Assembly: GCA_021323535.1 (NCBI GenBank)
Contig: JAJONO010000049.1
Coordinates: forward strand, 1 to 56,680
DNA length: 56,680 nucleotides
Source of the DNA: Bacteroidota bacterium
Lineage (GTDB): Bacteria; Bacteroidota; Bacteroidia; B-17B0; Aurantibacillaceae
Direction of reading: 5' to 3'
Made by a program: the position numbers and the translations under genes. Within the stretch, counting starts at the first letter, position 1. Each line of letters opens with the position of its first letter. Under the pieces are notes generated by a model. The model worked only from the letters and a program-made list of their open reading frames with translations. It ran no database searches and was not told the origin of the DNA. This document shows positions 8,635-17,351 of this stretch, piece after piece.

Positions 8635-11600
8635 TTATCGTAAGAGACTTACGTGACCTGTTTTTTCATGGATCTTACCTTTCATATCGGTAGTTACGAT
8701 CTTGTAGATATACACGTCGGCTTTCACTGAATTGTCAAGATTTCCTTTCTTCACATGTCCATCCCATCCCGTCGGGAAATCAGTAGTTGACCAGATAAGT
8801 TCGCCCCAACGATCAAAGATCTGTAAGCTGTAACGTCCTTCAATGATACCGAATCCTTTTGGCTGGAACACATCGTTAATGCCATCGTCGTTTGGACTGA
8901 ATGCATTAGGAACCCAGATATAGAACTCAGGATTTACTTTAATGTTAAGCGTTGTGTAATCCTTACAACCAAATGCATTCGTTGCTTCTAAGAACACGGT
9001 GTATGTTCCCGGTGAACTATATTCGAATGAAGGATTGGCCGTAGTTGTTGTATGTGTTGGTGCTGTACCTGTTCCGAAATCCCACAAGTAAGTTGCAGCA
9101 TTCTGCGAAGTGTTTACGAACTGAACAACAGGATCGAGTAAATCAACATCGTATTTATCCGCGTGGAAGTTAGCATAAGGATAATCGTGAACAGTAATGT
9201 AGTTAACAGCTACTGAATCAACACGGCAACCCTGGCTGCTTGTGATCTGTAACGCTACAGAATAAGTTCCTGCAGTGTTGTAAGTTACTTCGTAAGACTG
9301 ACCGCTTCCGCTTGGGCCAACACCTACGTTCCATAAGTAAGCATCGTTGGTTCCGTTAGATGCAGCGGTTAATTTTATTTTAAGAGGAACACAACCTTGT
9401 CTGATATCAGCCTGGAAGCTTCCTTTAGGAGTAGGATTTACATTTACAGTTACGTTAGCGGTAGCCGGAGTTGAACATCCGTCGCTGATTGTTACCTGGT
9501 ACATGTTAGGCGTAGTAGCGTAATTACCGAGTACCTGAGCGTAAGAGCTGGTGTGACCAGAGTTCCAGTTATAAGTATAAGGACCACCTTTACCAGGGCT
9601 TGTGATGTTAGCAAACACGTAAGTTTTTTCACCGTGACAAACCACTGTTGTAATACCTTCAGCTAATAACCTTGGAGACACATCAACAACTGTTGTAAGT
9701 GTTGATGTAAGACAACCTAATGCGTCAATTGCAGTTACACCGTAGTTGGTTCCGGTTGTAGGAGTAACTCCGTGCGGACCAGGACCAGTGAATGTACCAC
9801 CCGTCCACATATAATTGTAAGGAGGAGTACCACCTTGCGCAGCAGCGAATATATTATAGTTCTGACCGTAACAGATGCTTGCATTTGCAGCGGCAGTGAT
9901 CTGAACTGATGAAGGCTGAGTAATCTGAACGTTACCTCCGATCAAACAGTTGTTTCCGTCAGTTACAATCAGTGAATAACCACCCGCTGCCAAGTTACTT
10001 GCAGTTGCACTGTTTCCACCTGAAGGGATCCAGTTGTAGTTGTATGTTCCTGTACCACCACCGATGAGAGCATTTGCAGCACCGTTAGTGTATCCGTTAC
10101 ATGTAATGTTAGTTTGAGTAAGCGCTATTGAAAGAGCAGCAGGCTGAGCAATATTTGTAGTTGCAGTTACTAAACATCCGTTAGCATCTGTTGAAGTACA
10201 AGTGTAGTTACCTGCAGTTAAGCTAACAGCGTTAGCATTATTTCCACCATTTGGTGTCCATGTGTAAACGTAGTTACCAACACCGCCATTAAGAATCGCT
10301 TGAGCAGTACCACTATTACCACCGTTACAAAGCACGCTTGTAGATGTTACCGCGATGGTTACTACCGGAGGTTCGTTAATTGCTGTGTTTGCACTTGCAG
10401 GACAGCCGTTAGCATCCATAATATTTACAGTGTAAGGCCCGGCAGGAATACCGCCCGTTTGAGAAGCATTACCACCTGAAGGCATCCATGTATAAGTAAA
10501 TCCACCAACACCACCGCTTGCGTTAGCACTTGCAATACCATTACTTCCGCCAAAACAGCTTACGCTTGTAATCTGGCTGGCAGTTAATGAAACCGCGGGA
10601 GGCTGAAGAATATTTGCAACGGCAGATACTGTACAGCTGTTCATATCGGTTACAACTACAGTATAAGAACCCATTGGAAGATTTGCAGCAACTGAAGAGT
10701 TACCGGCAGCAGCAGGAGTCCATACAAAACTGTATGGGGCAGCACCAGCATTTGCAGTTACAGTTGCACCACCTGTAGTTCCTCCGTTACATAATACACT
10801 TGTAGTTGCCATACCTGAGATAGCAACTGCAGGAGGTGTAGCAATAAATCCAGTTACAGAGATAGGGCAGTTATTATTATCTGTTACAAAGCAGGTATAA
10901 GTTCCGCCGCTTAATCCGGTTGCAATGCTTGTACCTTGCCCGCCACCAGGTCCGGGAGACCAGGTATATGAATAAGAAGGCATACCACCATTAACAAGAA
11001 CTGTTGCGCTACCAGGAGTAATACAATTTGCAGATTGAGTTGTAATTGCTATTCCTAAAGCAGTAGGCTCAACAATTTGAGCAGTAGCAGTAGCAGGACA
11101 ACCATTCGCATCAATAATATTTATAGTATAAACACCGGCATTAAGGTTACTTGCAATAGCAGAGTTACCTCCGAAAGGCGACCAGTTATAAACGTATCCG
11201 CCAACACCGCCTGCAGCAATTGCTGTAGCCACACCATTACTACCACCGTTACAAAGAACGCTTGTAGTTTGTGCCGCAGTAACTGAAACACTAGTAGGCT
11301 GGATGATTTGAGCAGTTGCTGTTTTTGGACAACCGTTGGCATCAGCCGCAGTAACAGTGTATATTCCTGCAGCAAGACCATTGGCAACAGCGCCATTTCC
11401 ACCTGATGGCATCCATGTGTAAGTATATCCACCAACACCACCGCTGGCAATTGAAGTAGCTACACCATTAGTGCCACCATTACAAAGTACGCTTGTAGTT
11501 TGACTGGCAGTTAATGTTACTGAAGTAGGCTGAAGAATATTTGCAACAGCTGTTACAGTACAGTTGTTATTGTCTTTCACTAATACAGTATATGAACCAA

Positions 11601-14166
11601 CTGGCAGGTTAGAGGCAACAGGATTATTACCCGCTGCTGAAGCAGGAGCAGGAGTCCATGTATAACCATAGGGAGCTGAACCGCTATTTGCAGTTACAGT
11701 GGCGCTACCATTAGCTAAGTTGATACAGGTAACGCTTGTTGTTGCCATTGCTGCCACAGGGAACGAAGGAGGTCCTGTTACAATTCCTGTTGCAGTTAAT
11801 GTACAGTTTGTTGCGTCTTTAATTAATACTGTGTATGATCCCATAGCGAGACCCGGAGCAACTGCATTATTACCACCAGAAGGCGACCATGTATAAGTAT
11901 AACCAGGGTTACCACCATTGGTTAACACTGTGGCGCTACCAGGTGTTGTACAGTTTGCAGAAGACGTGTTAACAACAGCGCCCATTGCAAGAGGCTGGAT
12001 GATCAGTGCAGTTGCAGTTTTAGTACAACCGTTAGCATCAGCCATAGTTACCGTATAAAGACCAGCTGTTAAACCTGTAGCGAGGGCGTTATTACCTCCT
12101 GAAGGAGCCCAGGTGTAAACATATCCGCCAACACCACCGCTTGAAACGGCGCTTGCAACACCATTGCTTCCACCATTACAGCTTACACTTGTTACCTGCG
12201 ATGCAGTTAATGTTGTAGCAGAAGGTTGAACAATTGTGACAGTTGCCGATTTAGGACAACCTGTTGCATCCTGAATATTTACTGTATACGTTCCTGCAGT
12301 TAAGTTAATAGCGTTTTGACCATTACCGCCTGAAGGACTCCATGTATAAGTATATCCACCATTACCACCACTTGGGTTGGCTATGGCGGCACCGGTGTTT
12401 CCACCGTTACATAAAACACTTTGAGTCTGGCTCGCGGTTACAGAAACCTGGGTTGGCCCTGTTATAGCTACAGTTGCTGTTTTCTGACAACCGTTTACAT
12501 CTTTCATTGTTACAGTATAAATTCCAACAGTAAGATTATTTGCTATGGCTGCGTTGCCACCAAAAGGCGACCATGTATAAGTGTATCCACCCATACCACC
12601 TGCCGGAACCGCTGTTGCAATACCATTGTTTCCACCAAAGCAACTTACACTTTGTGTCTGACTAGCGGTTACTGAAACCGCAGTTGGTCCGGCTATATTT
12701 ACTGTAGCCGAAGAAGGGCAGCCATTCTGATCTTTAATACTTACTGTATATACTCCGGCAGTTAAACCGGTTGCGCTTTGCGCATTACCACCCGAAGGCG
12801 ACCATGTATATGTATATCCACCCATACCACCCACAGGAGTTGAATTTGCAGCACCAGTGGCGCCACCATTACAACCAACACTTGCTGTTTGAGCCGCAGT
12901 TACTGTTACTGTAGTAGGCTGAAGAATATTTACTGTTTGAGTCATAGGACATCCGTTAGCATCTTTTACAGATACAGTATAAATGCCTGCCGGTAAGTTA
13001 GGAGCGGTTGCAGCGTTGCCGCCAAAAGGACTCCAGGTATATGTATAACCAGGAGTACCGCCACCTACTAATGCCTGTGCCTGACCATTGTTACCACCAT
13101 TACAAGCAACTGAAGTAGGAGCTACTGCAATAACGATGTTGCTTGGATTAACAACCACGTTAACCGTTTTTGTGCCTGAACAACCGCCTGCGTTATAATT
13201 TAAAGTATACTGAGTTGTTGTAGCCGGTGCAACCTGGATTGGGTTTCCTGTTAATCCACCAGGCGACCAGTTAAATGTTCCACCAACAGGAGTTACTGTT
13301 GCGGTTAATGTAGCAGTTTGACCCGCACACACCGTAGCACTATTAATATTGATTACAGGGGTGCCAGGGAGATAACTGATAGTTACAGCTCCATTACCGG
13401 CTTTGTTACCTGCTACGCAGCCACCACCGGCAGGAGTCAAACTTGAACCTCCACCGCCGCCGCCGCCGCCGAGAGAACCTCCAGGGAAACAGTCGCTACC
13501 GCCACCGCCACCGCCGTACCATCCGCCGCCGCCGCCGCCGCCAGGACCGATATTATAACATGGATCAGGTCCACCAGCACCACCCTGACCTTGTGAACCA
13601 GCACCACCGGCTGTTCCACTTCCGATCCAAGGCGGTCCGCCAAATCCACCTGAAAATTGTGATCCACCACCACCTGGCTGACCAAAAGCCCAGCCGCCTG
13701 CGCCCCCGTTTGCGCATCCACCAAATCCACCAGCGGCATTTGTATTACCACCACCTACACCGCCACCGCCACCGGCAACGATTAATGAATTTGCCATGGC
13801 ATAAGGAGCAACAGCAATACTGCTGTACCCGCCACCTGCACCACCCTGGTTACCCGCACCAGCTCCGGCAGGTCCGTTTCCACCACCTGGCCAACCAGTT
13901 CCGGGGAAAGCACCCATACCACCGACCTTCACTTGAAGAACAGCTCCTGGAGTTACATTTAAAACACCTGTAACAGTAGCGCCAAGACCTCCTGGTCCGC
14001 CACCCTGTGCGCCCGCCACGCTAACGGTTAATTGGGTTACGCAGGCAGGTACTACAAAGTTTTGTATAGCACCTGTATAAGCAAAGTTTACAGTTGTAAT
14101 CTGGGCAAATAATCCTGTCTTGTATGTGGCCAAGAATAAGGATAGGGTAATTAATGCTTTTTTCAT
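8635..14166 (-). CDS. giant glycine-rich/SprB-repeat/PKD adhesin with type B T9SS C-terminus
   Basis: Secreted protein of 1843 residues. Order: signal peptide (1-21); a Gly-rich domain (about 55-260, long runs such as GGGGGGGGW); an Ig-like domain (about 270-342); fourteen SprB-type repeats (about 343-1415) with consensus SVxCNGGxNGxA ... GGYTYTWSPSGGN ... GxYTVxxxDxNGC; a fifteenth divergent Ig-like unit; a further Ig-like segment; two PKD-like domains (about 1582-1750, including YLWDFG and YSSPGTYTV). It ends in a gliding-motility-associated C-terminal domain (VPNAFSPNDDGINDVF ... FDRWGELIWSTT). SprB is the mobile gliding adhesin of Flavobacterium; this protein shares the repeat and terminal domain but is much smaller than SprB, so a surface adhesin or matrix role is inferred. 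It is monocistronic with a strong terminator. Confidence 0.93.
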   Translation of the reverse strand: MKKALITLSLFLATYKTGLFAQITTVNFAYTGAIQNFVVPACVTQLTVSVAGAQGGGPGGLGATVTGVLNVTPGAVLQVKVGGMGAFPGTGWPGGGNGPAGAGAGNQGGAGGGYSSIAVAPYAMANSLIVAGGGGGVGGGNTNAAGGFGGCANGGAGGWAFGQPGGGGSQFSGGFGGPPWIGSGTAGGAGSQGQGGAGGPDPCYNIGPGGGGGGGWYGGGGGGSDCFPGGSLGGGGGGGGSSLTPAGGGCVAGNKAGNGAVTISYLPGTPVININSATVCAGQTATLTATVTPVGGTFNWSPGGLTGNPIQVAPATTTQYTLNYNAGGCSGTKTVNVVVNPSNIVIAVAPTSVACNGGNNGQAQALVGGGTPGYTYTWSPFGGNAATAPNLPAGIYTVSVKDANGCPMTQTVNILQPTTVTVTAAQTASVGCNGGATGAANSTPVGGMGGYTYTWSPSGGNAQSATGLTAGVYTVSIKDQNGCPSSATVNIAGPTAVSVTASQTQSVSCFGGNNGIATAVPAGGMGGYTYTWSPFGGNAAIANNLTVGIYTVTMKDVNGCQKTATVAITGPTQVSVTASQTQSVLCNGGNTGAAIANPSGGNGGYTYTWSPSGGNGQNAINLTAGTYTVNIQDATGCPKSATVTIVQPSATTLTASQVTSVSCNGGSNGVASAVSSGGVGGYVYTWAPSGGNNALATGLTAGLYTVTMADANGCTKTATALIIQPLAMGAVVNTSSANCTTPGSATVLTNGGNPGYTYTWSPSGGNNAVAPGLAMGSYTVLIKDATNCTLTATGIVTGPPSFPVAAMATTSVTCINLANGSATVTANSGSAPYGYTWTPAPASAAGNNPVASNLPVGSYTVLVKDNNNCTVTAVANILQPTSVTLTASQTTSVLCNGGTNGVATSIASGGVGGYTYTWMPSGGNGAVANGLAAGIYTVTAADANGCPKTATAQIIQPTSVSVTAAQTTSVLCNGGSNGVATAIAAGGVGGYVYNWSPFGGNSAIASNLNAGVYTINIIDANGCPATATAQIVEPTALGIAITTQSANCITPGSATVLVNGGMPSYSYTWSPGPGGGQGTSIATGLSGGTYTCFVTDNNNCPISVTGFIATPPAVAISGMATTSVLCNGGTTGGATVTANAGAAPYSFVWTPAAAGNSSVAANLPMGSYTVVVTDMNSCTVSAVANILQPPAVSLTASQITSVSCFGGSNGIASANASGGVGGFTYTWMPSGGNASQTGGIPAGPYTVNIMDANGCPASANTAINEPPVVTIAVTSTSVLCNGGNSGTAQAILNGGVGNYVYTWTPNGGNNANAVSLTAGNYTCTSTDANGCLVTATTNIAQPAALSIALTQTNITCNGYTNGAANALIGGGTGTYNYNWIPSGGNSATASNLAAGGYSLIVTDGNNCLIGGNVQITQPSSVQITAAANASICYGQNYNIFAAAQGGTPPYNYMWTGGTFTGPGPHGVTPTTGTNYGVTAIDALGCLTSTLTTVVDVSPRLLAEGITTVVCHGEKTYVFANITSPGKGGPYTYNWNSGHTSSYAQVLGNYATTPNMYQVTISDGCSTPATANVTVNVNPTPKGSFQADIRQGCVPLKIKLTAASNGTNDAYLWNVGVGPSGSGQSYEVTYNTAGTYSVALQITSSQGCRVDSVAVNYITVHDYPYANFHADKYDVDLLDPVVQFVNTSQNAATYLWDFGTGTAPTHTTTTANPSFEYSSPGTYTVFLEATNAFGCKDYTTLNIKVNPEFYIWVPNAFSPNDDGINDVFQPKGFGIIEGRYSLQIFDRWGELIWSTTDFPTGWDGHVKKGNLDNSVKADVYIYKIVTTDMKGKIHEKTGHVSLLR
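9915..13140 (-). repeat. array of 14 SprB-type repeats within the giant gene
   Basis: Fourteen units of about 74-81 codons. Units 6, 7, 10 and 11 are variant types lacking parts of the CNGG core or having a longer Pro/Ala insert. Units 5-8 and 9-12 match one another in order, indicating duplication of a four-unit block. Confidence 0.85.
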
Positions 14167-14457
14167 TACATTAAAAATAATACAAATGATTACAAATGAG
14201 TGGTTCGTTAAGTAAGCCGGAAGGTGTCTTTACTCAATAGAATAACGTAAAACCCTTAGAAGGCATTTTCAGACCGAAAAACTAAAAATATTTAGATGTT
14301 TTTAGAAAACCGAAAGCGCATGTAGGTCGTAACAAAAATCCTGCCGTTTTTTCGCATCGAATTTTATCCTGGTTCTGTTTCTTCTATCTCAGTTCCTGCT
14401 TCTTGTATCTTGATTCTCAATGGAAACAGGATTCAAGATCCAAGAATGAGATTGTTG
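14167..14457. other. non-coding gap with self-complementary repeat
   Basis: No coding frame. The half nearest 14457 (about 14364-14455) is an imperfect inverted repeat built from short stuttered words: pyrimidine-rich CTGTTTCTTCTATCTCAG on the left, purine-rich GATTCAAGATCCAAGAATGAG on the right. It lies 3' of the haemoglobin gene, so it may act as a loose transcript end. Confidence 0.5.
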
Positions 14458-14814
14458 TTATTTTTTCAGGTGTTCCCACTTACTTTTAAATGTGAAAGCA
14501 AGAACACTTGCACGTTGTTTAGCTAATTCGGCCTTTTCGCCTCTATATAAAGCGTTAACTGTATCGAGCCATGTGTTGAGCCAGATATCAAACATGTGTG
14601 GCTTAATAGGCAGGGAAATATGTTTTTCGAAGACATTGGTTTTATAACCTTCTTCATCCAATAATACAAAAGCCCAGAAAGAGACAATATGCGGAATGTG
14701 TTTTTCGAAATCAAGTCCTTCGAACGGAGGTTTCATTTCTTCTATCGTTAAAAGCTTAGAATAAAATTCCCGGATCAGAAGTTCAATGTCTTTTCGGTTG
14801 GCAATATCGTGCAT
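14458..14814 (-). CDS. group III truncated haemoglobin
   Basis: Cytoplasmic haem protein of 118 residues, close to the usual ~130 of the family. The N-terminus MHDIANRKDIELLIREFYSK is typical of group III truncated haemoglobins, as are the ISLPIKPHMFDIWLNTWLDTV segment holding the candidate proximal histidine, and the C-terminal AKQRASVLAFTFKSKW helix. Family members bind O2 or NO; roles in nitrosative stress have been proposed. It is a single gene with a -7 element only 4 nt before the ATG. Confidence 0.85.
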   Translation of the reverse strand: MHDIANRKDIELLIREFYSKLLTIEEMKPPFEGLDFEKHIPHIVSFWAFVLLDEEGYKTNVFEKHISLPIKPHMFDIWLNTWLDTVNALYRGEKAELAKQRASVLAFTFKSKWEHLKK

Positions 14815-14818
14815 GATG

Positions 14819-14826
14819 CAAATTTA
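14819..14826 (-). promoter_or_regulatory. -7 promoter element of the truncated haemoglobin gene
   Basis: TAAATTTG on the minus strand is a perfect TAnnTTTG, ending 4 nt upstream of the ATG at 14814. Transcription would begin at or next to the start codon, predicting a leaderless mRNA. Confidence 0.4.
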
Positions 14827-14828
14827 GG

Positions 14829-14905
14829 AAGGATAAATGACAAAGGATAAAAAGATAAATGATTTGGATTTAAGTCTTTCATCATTTGTCTTTTATCTTC
14901 AATCC
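14829..14905. repeat. stuttered inverted repeat (GACAAAGGATAAATGA type)
   Basis: The left half repeats ATGACAAAGGATAAA and GATAAATGA; the right half has the complement TCATCATTTGTCTTTTATC. It belongs to the same word family as copies near 24765 and 28063. Confidence 0.6.
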
Positions 14906-14924
14906 ACTGGAAGAAAAAAAGGAC

Positions 14925-15323
14925 TCAGTTACGTGAAATCTCCAATATCACATCATTTCCTTTTGCACGCGAATGAATGCTTCCTATAACTGAATTTACT
15001 GAGGCAGAATTTTTTTTCAGCTTCATTTCACCTTCAGCTTTTGAATTGCCTAATTGGTCTTTTGCAATGACAGAATATTTATCGGGGCCCAATGTAAAGA
15101 TCAATGCTTTTGCCTCGAGGGAATCATCACCAAACCATAAACGTTCGTTTATATAAGGTATTTCTCCTTTATAATCATCCTGAATATATAACTGAAGTTT
15201 TGTAACCGAATAATCCAATGGTTGTGTTGAGTAAACATACACTTTGTGTTCAGGTCCGATTTTTCTACAACTTGAAAAAAGAAATAAAAGTAACAGAGAA
15301 GGAATATAAATTTTGGATCTCAT
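14925..15323 (-). CDS. small lipoprotein of unknown function
   Basis: 132 residues from the ATG at 15323. An upstream in-frame start at 15461 exists, but the added 46 codons fall in low-complexity repeat DNA. The N-terminus RSKIYIPSLLLLFLFSSCRK has a lipobox with Cys near residue 17, so the protein is a probable lipoprotein. The mature part (HKVYVYSTQPLDYSVTKLQ ... GNSKAEGEMKLKK) has no family I recognise. It may be a small beta-sandwich. Confidence 0.75.
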   Translation of the reverse strand: MRSKIYIPSLLLLFLFSSCRKIGPEHKVYVYSTQPLDYSVTKLQLYIQDDYKGEIPYINERLWFGDDSLEAKALIFTLGPDKYSVIAKDQLGNSKAEGEMKLKKNSASVNSVIGSIHSRAKGNDVILEISRN

Positions 15324-15403
15324 TTTAATAATGAAGACGTACTGTAAAGGTACAACCGCAAACGCCCGGAGTGACTGAGTTTTAGGTAAAAGGGAGATTT
15401 TGA

Positions 15404-15515
15404 GAGTTGAAAGATGAAGGTTGAAAGTTGAAAGAGACGGAAAGCAAGAAGCAGAAATCAAGAATCAAGAATCAAAAGTCAAGTCTGGATCTATGACAAA
15501 AGACTTATGATTAGC
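15404..15515. repeat. stuttered low-complexity intergenic repeat
   Basis: Repeats of GAGAGTTGAAAGATGAAGG, GTTGAAAG, then CAAGAATC (twice) and AAAAGTCAAGTC on the plus strand. Non-coding, strongly purine-biased, between two minus-strand genes. Confidence 0.6.
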
Positions 15516-15524
15516 AACTTGCGG

Positions 15525-16322
15525 CTATTTCAACTCCGGTTCGGCGTCTTCAGAGATCTTTACAGGGGCCTGGATGGATTCCAGAACTTCGGCCTGTTTT
15601 GGTTTTTTTCTAACCGTATTTGAACCTCCGGCAACAGATGACTGGCCATTCTTTCTCATAAGATGTTTTCTTACAAAACCTGTTTTGCCATCAGAGACTA
15701 TCTTAATAAAGTAATTGGTTTCTTCAAGTGCGGTATAATTCTGGTTTTTTCCGGCTGTTCCTAATACTTTAGACGCAATGTTAGGCGACTCGTAAACCTG
15801 TAAGGGTTCTGGCGATGTCCATGTACCTGCCGGAGGATTATTTGTTATGGCAGCCACAGTTGGAGTAGTAGTTGGATTCACCGCCACTGTATTCGTGATT
15901 ACCGGAGGCTGAGGTTTGACTGTATCTTGTTTTATTTCCGCTACGGTTTCTGTTGGTATGGCTTTGGCTGCATCAACTATCTTATTTTCGATCGGAACAA
16001 CAGTAGCCTGTTCTTGCTTTTTTGGTTCCTCCTGCATTTTATTGCTGGCGAGGGCCTCTGCAGGTTTATTCTTGATATTTATAAAGTTGAAGAGCAACAG
16101 AGAAAAACCTATAATAACGCCTCCGAATACAAAAGGCAGAATAAGTGTGCGGTTAATGTTGAAGTTAATGGCTGGCAGCGATGTTCTCTTCTGGCTGATA
16201 TGATGCTCGTCTGAATAATTTTCGAATTGAATCCACGCTTCTTCTTTATAAGGAACACTCATGTCCTTTAATTTGACACGAAGATTGCGTTCGTCTATTT
16301 CGTAATTAAAATGACTGCTCAT
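15525..16322 (-). CDS. single-pass membrane protein with SH3-like domain, probable anti-sigma-type regulator
   Basis: 265 residues in three parts: a cytoplasmic N-terminus (1-58, containing YKEEAWIQFENYSDEHH), one transmembrane helix (about 58-82, LILPFVFGGVIIGFSLLLF), and a Pro/Thr-rich stalk leading to a bacterial SH3-like domain (about 175-230, PLQVYESPNIASKVLGTAG ... GKTGFVRKHLMRK). The 5' end overlaps the sigma-like gene by 17 bp, so the two are translationally coupled. A sigma gene followed by a one-pass membrane protein is the classic ECF sigma/anti-sigma layout, hence the inference. No ZAS-type zinc motif is seen, and a direct cell-wall-binding role is equally possible. Confidence 0.7.
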   Translation of the reverse strand: MSSHFNYEIDERNLRVKLKDMSVPYKEEAWIQFENYSDEHHISQKRTSLPAINFNINRTLILPFVFGGVIIGFSLLLFNFINIKNKPAEALASNKMQEEPKKQEQATVVPIENKIVDAAKAIPTETVAEIKQDTVKPQPPVITNTVAVNPTTTPTVAAITNNPPAGTWTSPEPLQVYESPNIASKVLGTAGKNQNYTALEETNYFIKIVSDGKTGFVRKHLMRKNGQSSVAGGSNTVRKKPKQAEVLESIQAPVKISEDAEPELK

Positions 16323-16890
16323 ATTGTTGTTCTTTTAAACTTTTCTCAATATTTTTCTGAAGGTTATACCTTGCTTTTTCAAGATTACTCTTGGCGGTTT
16401 GTTCACTCGCTTCAAGTATCAGGGAACTGTCTTCCAGTGTATAATTTTCAATCACATGAAGATTAAAGATCAAACGTTGAGACGGTACCAGTTGTTGTAA
16501 AGATTTTACGAGAATGTCATTATCAATAGCGTTGAAGTCAATCAGGTCGTTCGCTTCAAACAGATCATAATTCTTGTTGTCCTTTGATGTAGCATAAACA
16601 GTGCTTGCTACGTAATATTCACTACGAATGTTTTTAATGAAGTCGACCACTTCCTGGATGAATTCTTTTTCCATGAAAGCATCAAGGTCAAACTGCGGGT
16701 TATTCTTCTGACGTTGTAATTTAAAAAGACAGGCATTGAACGCCGTATTGAACACCTCTGAGCTCTGAGCCGCGCTTTTGCTGTACCGTAATGAAATAGC
16801 GGAAAGTTTACCGAAATAGGTTTCGAAAAGATATTTCTTCACCGAAGCGTCATTCTTGTTTAATCCTGTTATTACTTCGGTAATGGACAT
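16306..16890 (-). CDS. ECF-like RNA polymerase sigma factor
   Basis: 194 residues. The C-terminal part (about 130-190) looks like sigma region 4: LQQLVPSQRLIFNLHVIENY, then LEDSSLILEASEQTAKSNLEKARYNLQK, the usual helix-turn-helix of ECF factors. The N-terminal half (ASVKKYLFETYFGKLSAISLRY ... FNTAFNACLFKL) resembles a weak region 2. The match is clear but not strong, so it may be a divergent member. It is the first gene of a pair with the overlapping membrane protein. A -7 box (TAGTTTTG, minus strand, 16951-16944) lies 53 nt upstream. Confidence 0.75.
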   Translation of the reverse strand: MSITEVITGLNKNDASVKKYLFETYFGKLSAISLRYSKSAAQSSEVFNTAFNACLFKLQRQKNNPQFDLDAFMEKEFIQEVVDFIKNIRSEYYVASTVYATSKDNKNYDLFEANDLIDFNAIDNDILVKSLQQLVPSQRLIFNLHVIENYTLEDSSLILEASEQTAKSNLEKARYNLQKNIEKSLKEQQYEQSF

Positions 16891-17351
16891 AGGGTGTGCG
16901 TTAGGTTATATAGGTTTTAAACGTAAGTTTTCCGTTTAAGTTTCAAAACTAAGGTATTTTTTATGCCAATTTAGCCCCAAATACTGGTATTCTTAGACTC
17001 CTGTCGTCCTTTTAAGCCTGTAAATACTGGAAACTTCGACCAAAGGCGTTTAGCAAATGCCGCCAATGCTCAGGAAAATGGAAAGCGACCGGTTAAATCA
17101 TAATTATACTTAAAAGAATTTTCTGATTGCGCAAACTCTTTCAGCGTTTTTTATCTTTGATTTATTACGGCACTGTAAATCAATTTGATTAAATGTTTTC
17201 AACGTTTTGAAGAGGATTTGAACATGTTTAAAACTCTACTCCCTTGTTAATTCAATTTACTCGGAGGCCAGACCTTTTTTTTAAATATTTGCATTTACAG
17301 AAATTTAGAATCCTCCATCAACTCATTATATAACTAAAAGAACTCTTAACT
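16891..17351. other. 461-bp divergent intergenic region upstream of nrdB
   Basis: No convincing gene. It separates the sigma gene (left) from nrdB (right) and must hold both promoters. Candidate -7 boxes are TAGTTTTG for the sigma gene (16951-16944, minus) and TATCTTTG for nrdB (17152-17159). A nine-codon frame at 17224 (MFKTLLPC) lies in the nrdB leader but has no supporting signal. I see no NrdR-like paired boxes. Confidence 0.5.
17127..17159 (+). promoter_or_regulatory. putative nrdB promoter
   Basis: TTG (17127-17129) and TATCTTTG (17152-17159) with a 22-bp spacer, slightly longer than the usual 19-20. The predicted leader before nrdB is ~185 nt, long for this genome, leaving room for post-transcriptional control. 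Confidence 0.4.

Noticed and set aside
13443-13973. Long plus-strand frame of 176 codons rich in His and Arg
   Set aside because: It is antisense to the Gly-rich region of the giant protein; GGN codons read backwards give HHRRR-type strings.
8635-14166. Identification of the giant protein as SprB itself
   Set aside because: It shares repeats and the C-terminal domain, but it is far smaller than SprB and has a Gly-rich N-terminal domain; so only SprB-like.
15916-16214. Two overlapping plus-strand frames with hydrophobic stretches
   Set aside because: Antisense to the SH3-like membrane protein; hydrophobicity mirrors its Lys/Glu/Thr-rich stalk and transmembrane codons.
17224-17250. Nine-codon leader peptide (MFKTLLPC) upstream of nrdB
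   Set aside because: No ribosome-binding or attenuation signal, and its length is likely by chance.
14167-17351. CRISPR array or tRNA genes in the intergenic gaps
   Set aside because: The repeats here are imperfect, not evenly spaced and have no spacers; no cloverleaf with T-loop consensus was found.
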